Numbered from the stretch's first letter, positions 1-7,261 are shown. The stretch: DNA of 7,950 nucleotides from T1Sed10-7 sp047921175 (GCA_047921175.1 JBLRWQ010000100.1:1-7950), one strand, 5' to 3'. The notes: generated by a model from the letters alone, not told the origin. Numbers and translations: made by a program.

Positions 1-2
1 GC

Positions 3-833
<831 letters not shown>

Positions 834-841
834 CGTACGCT

Positions 842-883
842 CACCGGTCAGCCCGGATGCCCCCGGGCCCGTCCTGACCGGTG
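842..883 (+). terminator. Strong inverted repeat after acs, terminator-like, overlapping the start region of the MFS gene
   Basis: CACCGGTCAG (842-851) is perfectly complementary to CTGACCGGTG (874-883). Directly inside, CCCGG (852-856) pairs with CCGGG (863-867). This gives a stem of about 15 bp with a 6-nt loop and one bulge on the 3' side (868-873). It begins 9 bp after the acs stop codon. There is no T-tract, but terminators of high-GC actinobacteria often lack one. The 3' arm contains the GTG at 881 and the GGTGG that could serve as ribosome binding site for the ATG at 890, so it may also affect translation of the next gene. The structure is seen directly; its role is inferred. Confidence 0.55.
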
Positions 884-889
884 GTCCCC

Positions 890-2077
890 ATGCCCGTGAG
901 CGTCTCCCCTGCCGTGCGTCGTGGCCGCCGTGCCGTGACGCTCGCGTTCCTGGCGAACGGCCTCGGGGTGGCGTCGTTCATCGTGCGCGTCCCGGACGTG
1001 CGCGACGCGCTGGCGCTGCGGGAGGCCACGCTGGGCGTCGTGCTCTCCGGCGTCGCGGTCGGGGTCATCCTCGGCCTGGTGCTGTCCGGTGCGCTGGCCG
1101 GGCGGCTCGGCAGCCGGCGCCTGACCCTGCTCGGTGCCGTGGGGACGGTCCTGCTGCTGCCGCTGGCGGGGCTGGCCCCGGACCCGGTCACCCTGGTGGT
1201 GGTGCTGGTGCTGCTGGGGGCCAGCGGGTCGACCATGGACGTCGGGATGAACGCCCAGGGGGTCGGTGTCGAGCGCCAGTACCACCGCTCCATCATGATC
1301 GGCTTCCACGGCGCGTGGAGCGTCGGGGCGCTCATCGCCGCGCTGCTCGGCTCGCTCGCGATGGGTGCCGGGATCTCCGTGGCCGTCCACCTGGCGGCCA
1401 TCGCCGTGGCCATCGCCGTGATCGCGCTCCTGGCCGCACCGGGCCTGCGCATCGAGGACCGGGTCGCGGTCCGTCAGGGTCCCCGCTTCGCGCTGCCCCG
1501 CGGGCCGCTGCTCCCGCTCGCGCTGGTGGCCTTCGCCGCGGCGCTCGGCGAGTCGACCGCCAGCGACTGGTCGGGCATCCACCTCGCGGACCAGCTCGGC
1601 GTCGAGGCGGGACGGGTCGGCTGGGGGTTCGTCGCGTTCACCGCGGCGATGACCACGATCCGGCTGGTCGGTGACCGCCTGGTGCGCGTGGCCGGTGCCG
1701 GCCGGGTGGTCGTGGCCGGTGGGGCGCTCGCCGTGGCGGGCTACACCACGCTCGTGCTCAGCCAGCAGCTACCGGTCGCGCTGGCCGGTTTCGCCGCGAT
1801 CGGTGCCGGGCTCGGGGTGACCGTGCCGCTGGTGTTCGCCGCCGCCGGGAGCCGGTCGGACTCCCCCGGGGCCGGCGTCGCGGCCGTGGCGACGGTGGGC
1901 TACTTCGCCTTCGTGCTCGGCCCGCCGCTGGTCGGCCTGGTCGCGGACCTGATCGGCCTGCGGGTCTCCTTCGCGCTGGTCGGGCTCGTGATCGCCGGCG
2001 TGGTGCTGCGCCCGCAGCCGGCCTTCGCCCCGGTCACCCTGCAGGACTCCCCGGCGAGCCCCGCCGGCGACGGCTGA
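890..2077 (+). CDS. MFS transporter, YbjJ-like
   Basis: A 395-aa polytopic membrane protein of the major facilitator superfamily, expected to act as a secondary transporter in the cytoplasmic membrane. The substrate is unknown. There are about 12 hydrophobic segments. The MFS loop 2-3 signature appears as SGALAGRLGSRR (residues 67-77) and a degenerate repeat of it in the second half as VGDRL (260-264). The segment MDVGMNAQGVGVE (116-128), followed by HRSIMIGFHGAWSVG (132-146), is typical of the YbjJ branch, whose members are mostly annotated only as putative transporters. Start choice: ATG at 890 follows a GGTGGT at 880-885 at short spacing. An in-frame GTG at 881 lies inside a hairpin stem and has no visible ribosome binding site; it would add three residues. 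The gene lies 56 bp after acs and is separated from the antiporter operon by 344 bp, so it is probably a unit of its own. The C-terminal tail (about residues 376-395) is hydrophilic and Pro/Ala-rich. Confidence 0.85.
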   Translation: MPVSVSPAVRRGRRAVTLAFLANGLGVASFIVRVPDVRDALALREATLGVVLSGVAVGVILGLVLSGALAGRLGSRRLTLLGAVGTVLLLPLAGLAPDPVTLVVVLVLLGASGSTMDVGMNAQGVGVERQYHRSIMIGFHGAWSVGALIAALLGSLAMGAGISVAVHLAAIAVAIAVIALLAAPGLRIEDRVAVRQGPRFALPRGPLLPLALVAFAAALGESTASDWSGIHLADQLGVEAGRVGWGFVAFTAAMTTIRLVGDRLVRVAGAGRVVVAGGALAVAGYTTLVLSQQLPVALAGFAAIGAGLGVTVPLVFAAAGSRSDSPGAGVAAVATVGYFAFVLGPPLVGLVADLIGLRVSFALVGLVIAGVVLRPQPAFAPVTLQDSPASPAGDG

Positions 2078-2088
2078 TCCGTTCCGGT

Positions 2089-2120
2089 GCACGGAACCGC
2101 GCCTATCCGCTGCTTCGTGC
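2089..2120. repeat. Hairpin unit 1
   Basis: The arms GCACGGAACCGCG and CGCTGCTTCGTGC enclose the loop CCTATC. Pairing covers 11 of 13 positions, counting one G-T wobble (arm position 6); positions 8 and 10 are mismatched. Being 12 bp after the MFS stop, it is the best candidate for that gene's transcription terminator. A competing short palindrome, GTTCC...GGAAC (2081-2097), overlaps its left arm. Confidence 0.7.
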
Positions 2121-2150
2121 AGCTCGCGCCTGCGTCGGGAGCCTGACGAC

Positions 2151-2182
2151 GCACGGAACCGCGCCTATCCGCTGCTTCGTGC
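2151..2182. repeat. Hairpin unit 2
   Basis: Identical in sequence to unit 1 over the whole core, with the same stem and CCTATC loop. The identity extends one more base on the right (A at 2183). Complete identity next to a more diverged spacer suggests either a recent duplication with selection on the core, or gene-conversion-like homogenisation. Confidence 0.7.
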
Positions 2183-2212
2183 ACCCAGCGCCTGATCCCG
2201 GAGCCTGACGAC

Positions 2213-2244
2213 GCACGGGACCCTCCCTATCCAGGGGTCCGTGC
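2213..2244. repeat. Hairpin unit 3, diverged but with compensatory changes
   Basis: The arms GCACGGGACCCTC and CAGGGGTCCGTGC enclose the same loop CCTATC. Relative to unit 1, arm position 11 changes from G-C to C-G and position 12 from C-G to T-A. Position 6 goes from a G-T wobble to G-C, and position 10 from a mismatch to C-G. Position 13 loses its pair. The 13-nt spacer motif after it is only traceable as GAGCCT (2270-2275), shifted by 7 nt. Confidence 0.65.
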
Positions 2245-2321
2245 GGGTGAGTCGCGATCCGATCGCCCCGAGCCTCGCTCAGGCGCGCCCGAACGTCGAC
2301 CACCCGGGCCCGAGGCACGCG

Positions 2322-2351
2322 TCGGACACCCGACCGGGGCTCGACTAGCCT
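2322..2351 (+). promoter_or_regulatory. Possible promoter of the antiporter operon (weak)
   Basis: TAGCCT at 2346-2351 fits the loose TANNNT form of actinobacterial -10 boxes. A poor -35 candidate, TCGGAC (2322-2327), lies 18 bp upstream. This would give a leader of roughly 60-65 nt before the first gene of the operon. The rest of 2246-2421 shows no gene and no other recognisable site. The call rests on short matches in GC-rich DNA and should be treated as a guess. Confidence 0.2.
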
Positions 2352-2412
2352 GACGCGCTCGATACCCCCTGCCCGACAGACCCGTGTGGTCCCGCCCGGA
2401 CCTCGACGCAAC

Positions 2413-2418
2413 GGGAGG
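2413..2418 (+). promoter_or_regulatory. Ribosome binding site of the first antiporter gene, short spacing
   Basis: GGGAGG lies only 3 nt before the ATG at 2422, closer than usual. It still supports this start over the in-frame GTG at 2386, which has no such sequence upstream. The next in-frame ATG would remove the first membrane segments. Confidence 0.5.
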
Positions 2419-2421
2419 CCG

Positions 2422-4074
2422 ATGGAGACGTCGTCACTGCTGCCCCTGGCTGCGGTGGTCGTGCCCGTCGTGACCTCGGTCCTGATCGGGCTCCTGCGCC
2501 GGACCCCGGCGATCCGTGACGCCACCCTGGTGGTCGGTGCGCTGGTCACCTTCGGCATCGTGGCGGTCACGGCCGCGCAGGTCCTGGACGGACAGGTGCC
2601 CACCACGGTGCTCGGGGAGCTCGTGCCGGGGCTCACGATGTCGCTCGCGGCCGACGGGATGGGGACGATCTTCGCGGTGCTCGCCTCCTTCCTGTGGGTG
2701 CTGGCCGGCTCGTACGCCATCGGGTACATGCGCGGCGACCACGCCAGCAACCAGACCCGCTTCTACGCCTTCTACAGCCTGTGCCTCGCCACCGCCTTCG
2801 GGGTGGCCTTCGCCGGGGACCTGCTGACCTTCTTCATCGCCTACGAGCTGCTCACCGTCACCACCTACCCGCTGGTGACCCACAAGGGCGACGCCAAGGC
2901 GCTCAAGGCCGGCCGGACCTACCTCGGTTACCTGCTGTCCGGCGGGGCGCTGGTGTTGCTGGCGATGATGATCCTGGTCGCCACCACCGGTGACCTCACC
3001 TTCGTTGCCGGTGGGTTCGTCGGCGACCAGCTCGGCACCGGGCTGACGATCCTGGTCTTCGCCCTGTTCGCGATCGGGTTCGGCACCAAGGCCGGGCTGA
3101 TGCCGCTGCACCCGTGGCTGCCCGGCGCGATGGTCGCCCCCACCCCGGTCTCCGCCCTGCTCCACGCCGTCGCGGTCGTCAAGGGTGGCGTGTTCGCCTT
3201 CGGTCGCTTCCTCGGGTTCGTGCTCGGCCCCGCCGCGCTGAGCGGGATCGACGTGCGCCAGGTCCTGACCTACGCCGCCGCGATCACCATCGTCGTCGCG
3301 TCGATCGTCGCCCTGCGCCAGGACCACCTCAAGCGCCGCCTGGCCTACTCGACCATCGCGCACCTGGCCTACATCGTGCTGGGCTTCTCGCTGCTGTCGC
3401 CGAGCGGGTTCGAGGGCTCGCTGCTGCACATCCTCAACCATGGCGTCGCGAAGATCACCCTGTTCTTCGCCGCCGGGGCGATCCACATCGCCGCCCACAA
3501 GGACCACGTCAGCGAGCTGGACGGCATCGGTCGGCGCATGCCCTTCACCATGATCGCCTTCGCGCTGGCGTCGTTCAGCCTGGCCGGCCTGCCCCCGGCG
3601 GGTGGCTTCGTGAGCAAGTTCACGCTCGTCTCCGGCGCGCTGGAGGCCGGCGAGTGGCTGGCCGCCGCGGTGATGGTCTTCTCCGGCATGTTCACCGCGG
3701 CCTACCTGTTCCCGATCGTCTACCGGGCCTTCTTCAAGACCGAGCCCGGCGCCGCACCCGCCCCGGTCACGGCCGGCATCCGCAGCGACGGCCATGGGCC
3801 GCTCCCCGGCGCCCCCGCCGCAGGCACCGAGGTGGCAGCGGACCCGACCACGGCGGGCCGCGACGCGCACGACACCGACCCGCACGCCACCGACGCGCAC
3901 GACGACCACCACGCCCACGCCGACCACGGCGACCACGGCGAGGCCGCCGCCAGCATGGTGGTGCCGATCGTGATCACCGGCACGCTCGCGGTGGTGCTCG
4001 GGCTCGGCGACTGGACCGGGCTCTACGGCCTGGCTGCCGAGGTGGCGGCCGCGGTCACGGGGGTGGGCGGATGA
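2422..4074 (+). CDS. MrpD-like proton-conducting membrane subunit (first copy), Mrp-type antiporter module
   Basis: A 550-aa polytopic membrane protein of the ND2/ND4/ND5 proton-conducting family (Mrp antiporter subunits A and D, complex I NuoL/M/N). It should form one of the ion-translocating channels of the complex in the cytoplasmic membrane. The key polar residues of the family are present: Glu142 in TM5 (FFIAYELLT), Lys223 in TM7 (GTKAGLMPLHPWLPG), Lys254 in TM8 (AVVKGGVFAF), Lys344 in HGVAKITLFFAAG and Lys399 in the broken TM12 helix (PPAGGFVSKF). The interhelical DHLKRRLAYSTIAH (301-314) is also typical. It resembles MrpD more than MrpA and lacks the MrpA C-terminal region, which is encoded separately at 7258. 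Residues about 439-510 form a long hydrophilic loop before the last membrane segment (511-529), with eight His among residues 483-505. Start: ATG 2422 with GGGAGG. It is the first gene of the operon and overlaps the next by 4 nt. Which ion it carries besides H+ cannot be read from sequence. Confidence 0.9.
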   Translation: METSSLLPLAAVVVPVVTSVLIGLLRRTPAIRDATLVVGALVTFGIVAVTAAQVLDGQVPTTVLGELVPGLTMSLAADGMGTIFAVLASFLWVLAGSYAIGYMRGDHASNQTRFYAFYSLCLATAFGVAFAGDLLTFFIAYELLTVTTYPLVTHKGDAKALKAGRTYLGYLLSGGALVLLAMMILVATTGDLTFVAGGFVGDQLGTGLTILVFALFAIGFGTKAGLMPLHPWLPGAMVAPTPVSALLHAVAVVKGGVFAFGRFLGFVLGPAALSGIDVRQVLTYAAAITIVVASIVALRQDHLKRRLAYSTIAHLAYIVLGFSLLSPSGFEGSLLHILNHGVAKITLFFAAGAIHIAAHKDHVSELDGIGRRMPFTMIAFALASFSLAGLPPAGGFVSKFTLVSGALEAGEWLAAAVMVFSGMFTAAYLFPIVYRAFFKTEPGAAPAPVTAGIRSDGHGPLPGAPAAGTEVAADPTTAGRDAHDTDPHATDAHDDHHAHADHGDHGEAAASMVVPIVITGTLAVVLGLGDWTGLYGLAAEVAAAVTGVGG

Positions 4075-4346
4075 CCCGGCGCGCGCTCGTCCCCATCGCC
4101 GTGCTGTTCGTGCTCGGCACCGCCGCCGACCTCCTCATCGGCTACTCCCCCTTCCCCGGCTACGGCGCCGCGATCGGCCTGTTCGGCTGCATCGCCATCG
4201 TCATCATCTCCAAGTGGCTCGGTGAGGTGCTGCTGAACCGGCCGGAGAGCTACTACCCCGGCGAGCGTCCCCCGGACCTCCAGCCGGACCTGCTCCCGCC
4301 GACGCACCCGGAGCACCAGCCCCACCAGCGGCGGGGGCGGGCATGA
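4071..4346 (+). CDS. Small two-helix membrane protein of the Mrp-like operon, function unknown
   Basis: A 91-aa protein with two predicted membrane segments (about residues 6-23 and 31-50). They are followed by a short basic/polar stretch ending in RPESYYPGE, and then a Pro-rich hydrophilic tail containing three His (79, 82 and 85). The ATG overlaps the stop of the preceding MrpD-like gene as ATGA, after a G-rich stretch (GGGGGTGGGCGG) that may serve as ribosome binding site. Its own stop overlaps the next MrpD-like gene in the same way, so it is almost certainly translated and co-expressed with both. From memory, similar short proteins with a GxxGFxxC...K.LG...R..YY pattern occur beside Mrp-like operons in other bacteria. 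I do not know a named function, and it is not one of the classical MrpA-G subunits. A likely role is an accessory or assembly subunit contacting the two channel subunits, but that is inference from position only. Confidence 0.85.
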   Translation: MTRRALVPIAVLFVLGTAADLLIGYSPFPGYGAAIGLFGCIAIVIISKWLGEVLLNRPESYYPGERPPDLQPDLLPPTHPEHQPHQRRGRA

Positions 4347-6052
4347 GCGACCTGCTGCTGCATCCGATCCTGCCCTTCGTGGTGGCGGCGCTGCTCGTGC
4401 GCGTCGTGCCCCGCACGGTCGGCCACGTGGTCATGGTCGCCGCACCGCTGACCGCGATGCTCCAGCTGTGGCTGCTGGAGCCGGGCACCTCGGTGCAGGT
4501 CTCCTACCTCGACTTCCAGCTCGAGGTGCTGCGGGTCGACGGGCTGTCCACCCCCTTCGGTGTGGTCTTCGCCATCGCGGCCCTGATCGGCGGCATCTAC
4601 GGCATCGCGACCCAGCTCGGCCCCGAGCGCTCCGCCGCGTTGCTGTACGCCGGCGCGGCCTTCGGGGTGGTCTACGCCGGTGACCTGCTGACCTTCTTCC
4701 TGTTCTGGGAGACCAAGGCGATCGCCAGCACGTTCCTGATCCTGGCGCGCCGCACCGACCGCTCGAACCGGGCTGGGATGCGCTACCTGTTCGTGCACAT
4801 CCTCGGCGGCAAGCTGCTGCTGGCCGGGATCATCGTGCACTACTTCCAGACGGGCTCGCTGACCTTCACGGCCTTCGAGCCGGGGCTCGCGGCCTCGCTG
4901 ATCCTGGTGGCCTGCCTGCTGTCGGCGGCGGTGCCGCCGCTGCACGCCTGGCTCGCCGACGCCTACCCGGAGGCGACCGTCGCCGGCACGGTGTTCCTGT
5001 CGGCCTACACCACCAAGGCGGCCGTCTACGCGCTGGCCCGCGGCTTCCCCGGCTTCCAGATCCTCATCTACCTCGGCATCATCATGGCCCTGTACGGCGT
5101 GGTCTACGCCGTGCTGGAGAACGACATCCGCCGGCTGCTCGGCTACCACATCGTCAGCCAGGTGGGCTACATGGTCGCCGCCGTCGGGATCGGCACCGAG
5201 CTCGCGATCAACGGCGCCACCGCGCATGCCTTCGCGCACATCCTCTACAAGGGGCTGCTGCTGATGGGGGCCGGCGCGGTGCTGTACGCCACCGGCCGCG
5301 CGAAGATGAGCGAGCTCGGCGGCATCGCCAACCGCATGCGGCTCGTGCTCGCCCTGTACATGGTCGGGGCCGTCTCCATCTCCAGCTTCCCGCTGTTCAG
5401 CGGGTTCGTGTCCAAGGAGCTGGTGGTCGCCGCCGCCTCGGCCGGGGACCTGACCTGGCTGGTGATCCTGCTCAAGATCGCCTCGGTCGGGACGTTCCTG
5501 CACACGGGGCTGAAGCTGCCCTTCGGGACCTGGGTGGGCAAGCAGGGCCTCGGGCCGCGCACCAACGAGGGCGCGCCGTTCCACGTCGGCGCCGTGCCGG
5601 CAAGCATGATCGTCGCGATGGCCCTGTCGGCGGCCCTGAACCTCACCCTCGGGCTACGACCCAGCCTGCTGTACGACCTGCTGCCGTACGAGGTGACCTA
5701 CGACGTCTACACCTTCGGCAAGGTGGTGGAGAAGACCCAGCTCCTGCTGTTCACCGCGCTCGGGTTCTGGCTGCTGCTGCCGAAGCTCCACGCCAAGGCG
5801 ATCGTGACCGTCGACACGGACTGGTCCTACCGCCGGCTGCCGCGGCTGCTGCACGCCGCGTGGGAGCGCCGGTACTACCCGCACGGCCGGAGCGAGGAGG
5901 ACCTCGTCGAGGTGCCGCGCCGCGGCGTCGTCGGGACCGTGACCCGGCTCGCCACCCCCACCACCGCCGCCCCACCGCTGCTGGCCACCTGGGTGCTCGG
6001 CGCCGTGGTGCTCGCCGCCGCCGCGCTGCTGCTGCTCGTGAGCCTGCGATGA
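4343..6052 (+). CDS. MrpD-like proton-conducting membrane subunit (second copy)
   Basis: A 569-aa polytopic membrane protein of the same ND/MrpD family as the gene at 2422, but clearly a different paralogue. Family residues seen are Glu123 in TM5 (FFLFWETKAIAS), Lys225 in TM8 (SAYTTKAAVYAL), Lys303 in AHAFAHILYKGLLLMG and Lys358 in the TM12 break (LFSGFVSKEL). The position of the TM7 lysine holds Ser194 (CLLSAAVPPLHAWL), so one of the usual buried charges is missing. LENDIRRLLGYHIVSQVGYM (259-278) is the conserved loop before the next helices. After a membrane segment at about 464-480 comes a charged region with DTDWSYRR (491-498) and WERRYYPHGRSEED, then a final membrane helix (about 545-567). 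Many MrpD-like proteins have a comparable D-W-x-Y-R stretch near the C-terminus. The start at ATG 4343 overlaps the previous stop and follows a G-rich sequence. The stop overlaps mrpE. Confidence 0.9.
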   Translation: MSDLLLHPILPFVVAALLVRVVPRTVGHVVMVAAPLTAMLQLWLLEPGTSVQVSYLDFQLEVLRVDGLSTPFGVVFAIAALIGGIYGIATQLGPERSAALLYAGAAFGVVYAGDLLTFFLFWETKAIASTFLILARRTDRSNRAGMRYLFVHILGGKLLLAGIIVHYFQTGSLTFTAFEPGLAASLILVACLLSAAVPPLHAWLADAYPEATVAGTVFLSAYTTKAAVYALARGFPGFQILIYLGIIMALYGVVYAVLENDIRRLLGYHIVSQVGYMVAAVGIGTELAINGATAHAFAHILYKGLLLMGAGAVLYATGRAKMSELGGIANRMRLVLALYMVGAVSISSFPLFSGFVSKELVVAAASAGDLTWLVILLKIASVGTFLHTGLKLPFGTWVGKQGLGPRTNEGAPFHVGAVPASMIVAMALSAALNLTLGLRPSLLYDLLPYEVTYDVYTFGKVVEKTQLLLFTALGFWLLLPKLHAKAIVTVDTDWSYRRLPRLLHAAWERRYYPHGRSEEDLVEVPRRGVVGTVTRLATPTTAAPPLLATWVLGAVVLAAAALLLLVSLR

Positions 6053-6606
6053 CCCGGCTCCTGCGCACGCTCGGGATGTTCGTGGCCCTGCTGGGCTTCT
6101 GGCAGATCCTGTCCGCCCGGATCGACCCGCTGTTCGCGGTGCTCGGGATCCTCTCCGCTGCGGTGCTGACCGCCTACGCGCTGTGGCTGGTGGAGAAGGT
6201 GCTCGGCCCCCGCGAGCAGGTCCGCCCCATCTCCGCGCTCGGTTTCGTGGTCTTCGCCGGGTGGATGCTGACCCGGATGCTGCAGAGCGCCGTGTGGGTC
6301 GCGACCGTGGTGCTCGACCCGCGGCGCCGGCCGCACCCGGGCGTGGTCCACTTCGACACGGGCCTGCCGAGCCCGGCCGCCCGCACGATGCTGGCGAACT
6401 CGATCTCGCTCGTGCCCGGCACGATCACGCTCAACGTCGACGGCCAGCGCTTCACGGTCCACGCCTTCACCCCGGAGAGCGTCGAGGACCTGGCCACCGC
6501 CGCCACCCAGCAGCGCATCGCCCGGGTCTTCAAGGTCGCGCCCGACGCACCGCCGGCCATGGACTGGGACCCCGTGCACGACGAGCTGCCGGAGGACCCC
6601 GCATGA
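6049..6606 (+). CDS. mrpE: Na+/H+ antiporter subunit E (MrpE/MnhE family)
   Basis: A 185-aa membrane protein of the MrpE/MnhE family, a structural subunit of Mrp antiporters and of the equivalent module in Mbh-type complexes. There are hydrophobic segments at about residues 8-22, 27-47 and 62-88. After these comes the family signature NSISLVPGTITLNVDG (117-132), with the diagnostic PGT, then FTVHAF in the soluble C-terminal domain. The length is within the usual range of about 160-190 residues. The ATG overlaps the stop of the MrpD-like gene (ATGA). Unlike most other starts in this operon there is no convincing ribosome binding site ahead of it, so translation probably depends on coupling to the upstream gene. 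The acidic C-terminus ends PEDPA, encoded by the stretch that also supplies the ribosome binding site of mrpF. Confidence 0.93.
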   Translation: MTRLLRTLGMFVALLGFWQILSARIDPLFAVLGILSAAVLTAYALWLVEKVLGPREQVRPISALGFVVFAGWMLTRMLQSAVWVATVVLDPRRRPHPGVVHFDTGLPSPAARTMLANSISLVPGTITLNVDGQRFTVHAFTPESVEDLATAATQQRIARVFKVAPDAPPAMDWDPVHDELPEDPA

Positions 6607-6926
6607 GCCCGTTCCTGGTCACCTGCATGGTGCTGACCGCGGTGCTGATCGCCGCCGGGCTGTTCCGCGTGTACGCCGGCCCGACGGTGTTCGACCGGCT
6701 CGTGGCCGTCGCCATGGTCTCGGTCAACGGCATCATCGTGCTGGTGCTGCTCGGCCTCGCGTTCGAGCGGCCCGACCTGTTCTTCGACATCGCGCTCGGC
6801 TTCGCGATGCTCGCGTTCCTGTTCCCGGTGGTGCTCGGCCGCTACTTCGAGCGTCACGGCACCACACCCGGCCAGGGCACCGAGGTGGACAGACGCCGGG
6901 CCGGCGCCGGGGAGGAGCCGCGATGA
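6603..6926 (+). CDS. mrpF: Na+/H+ antiporter subunit F (MrpF/MnhF family)
   Basis: A 107-aa protein with three membrane segments (about residues 4-22, 34-53 and 61-80). Motifs are the family-typical RVYAGPTVFDRLVA (22-35) and FDIALGFAMLAF (61-72). The Asp in each (31 and 62) is the conserved polar residue of this small subunit. MrpF is a membrane subunit of the antiporter and may line an ion path together with G and the MrpA C-terminal region. The basic/acidic tail after residue 84 is a little longer than in many homologues. A good ribosome binding site, GGAGG (6591-6595), lies 7 nt before the ATG, and the start overlaps the mrpE stop by 4 nt. Confidence 0.93.
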   Translation: MSPFLVTCMVLTAVLIAAGLFRVYAGPTVFDRLVAVAMVSVNGIIVLVLLGLAFERPDLFFDIALGFAMLAFLFPVVLGRYFERHGTTPGQGTEVDRRRAGAGEEPR

Positions 6927-7261
6927 CCATCGTCGCCAACGTGCTGATCGGCGCCGGGCTGTTCTTCATCGCGGTCAGCACCTACGCGATCCTGGCGCTG
7001 CCCGACGTCTACACCCGGGCGCACGCGGTCGCGAAGTCGGAGACCGTCGGGCTGCTGCTCGTGCTCGCCGGGGCCTTCTTCCGGCCCGAGATGGAGGCCC
7101 CCGCGGCGGGACGGCTCGCGCTGCTGTTCGCCATCGCGGTGCTGGCCAACCCCACCGCCGTGCACGCCCTGCTGCGCGCCGCCTACCGCTCCGGGAGCCG
7201 GCCCTGGACGACCATGGGCCAGGAAGAAGCCGACCGCGAGCTCGGGAGGTCGGCGCCGTGA
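6923..7261 (+). CDS. mrpG: Na+/H+ antiporter subunit G (MrpG/MnhG family)
   Basis: A 112-aa membrane protein with three hydrophobic segments (about residues 3-25, 40-54 and 62-78). It carries the signature ALPDVYTRAHAVAK (25-38), equivalent to the usual LPDxxxRxHA of MrpG. LANPTAVHALLRAAYRSG (74-91) follows, where many homologues have SPVxxHxLxRAA. It is a small structural subunit of the antiporter. GGAGG at 6911-6915 lies 7 nt upstream of the ATG, and the start overlaps the mrpF stop (ATGA). The TGA stop overlaps a GTG start of the next gene. Confidence 0.93.
   Translation: MTIVANVLIGAGLFFIAVSTYAILALPDVYTRAHAVAKSETVGLLLVLAGAFFRPEMEAPAAGRLALLFAIAVLANPTAVHALLRAAYRSGSRPWTTMGQEEADRELGRSAP
7244..7249 (+). 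promoter_or_regulatory. Ribosome binding site deciding the GTG start at 7258
   Basis: GGGAGG lies 8 nt before the GTG that overlaps the mrpG stop. This supports GTG 7258 as the real start and so the full N-terminal membrane segment of the protein. Confidence 0.6.

Larger units (their letters stand above)
2089..2244. repeat. Three-unit tandem array of hairpin repeats, 62-bp period, invariant CCTATCC loop
   Basis: Units start at 2089, 2151 and 2213. The first two share an identical 33-bp core (2089-2121 and 2151-2183). Their 29-bp spacers match at 22 positions, including a perfect 13-nt GGAGCCTGACGAC at 2138-2150 and 2200-2212. The third core (2213-2245) matches the first at 23 of 33 positions. 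Each core folds into a stem of up to 13 positions per arm with a 6-nt CCTATC loop. The differences in unit 3 largely preserve pairing. The array begins 12 bp after the MFS stop codon and ends 177 bp before the antiporter operon. No coding potential is supported here. It may be a bidirectional terminator, a REP-like extragenic element or an RNA or protein binding site; the sequence does not decide between these. Confidence 0.8.

Noticed and set aside
2089..2245. CRISPR-like array (33-bp repeats, 29-bp spacer dimensions)
   Set aside because: Only three units, the spacers are themselves similar (22 of 29 positions, with 13 nt identical), the third repeat is diverged, and no cas genes are visible.
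2386..2421. Upstream GTG start (2386) for the first MrpD-like gene
   Set aside because: It would add a polar, Arg/Pro-rich 12-residue leader with no ribosome binding site ahead. ATG 2422 has GGGAGG upstream and begins directly before the first membrane helix.
2103..2750. Minus-strand open frame of 215 codons spanning the repeat region and the start of the first antiporter gene
   Set aside because: It runs through the hairpin repeats and antisense to a well-supported channel gene. Its composition is the Arg/Pro/Thr-rich kind produced by reading high-GC DNA in the wrong frame.
2434..3936. Long minus-strand open frame (500 codons) opposite the first MrpD-like gene
   Set aside because: Same antisense artefact; the + strand frame has clear family motifs over its entire length.
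3861..3945. His/Asp-coding stretch as a DNA tandem repeat
   Set aside because: The GAC/CAC/GCC codons recur irregularly, with no consistent unit or period, so it is better described as a low-complexity protein loop.
4253..5584. Long minus-strand open frame (443 codons) opposite the second MrpD-like gene
   Set aside because: Composition is dominated by Gly, Arg, Gln, His, Asp and Glu with no recognisable domain, which is the usual antisense shadow of a GC-rich membrane protein gene.
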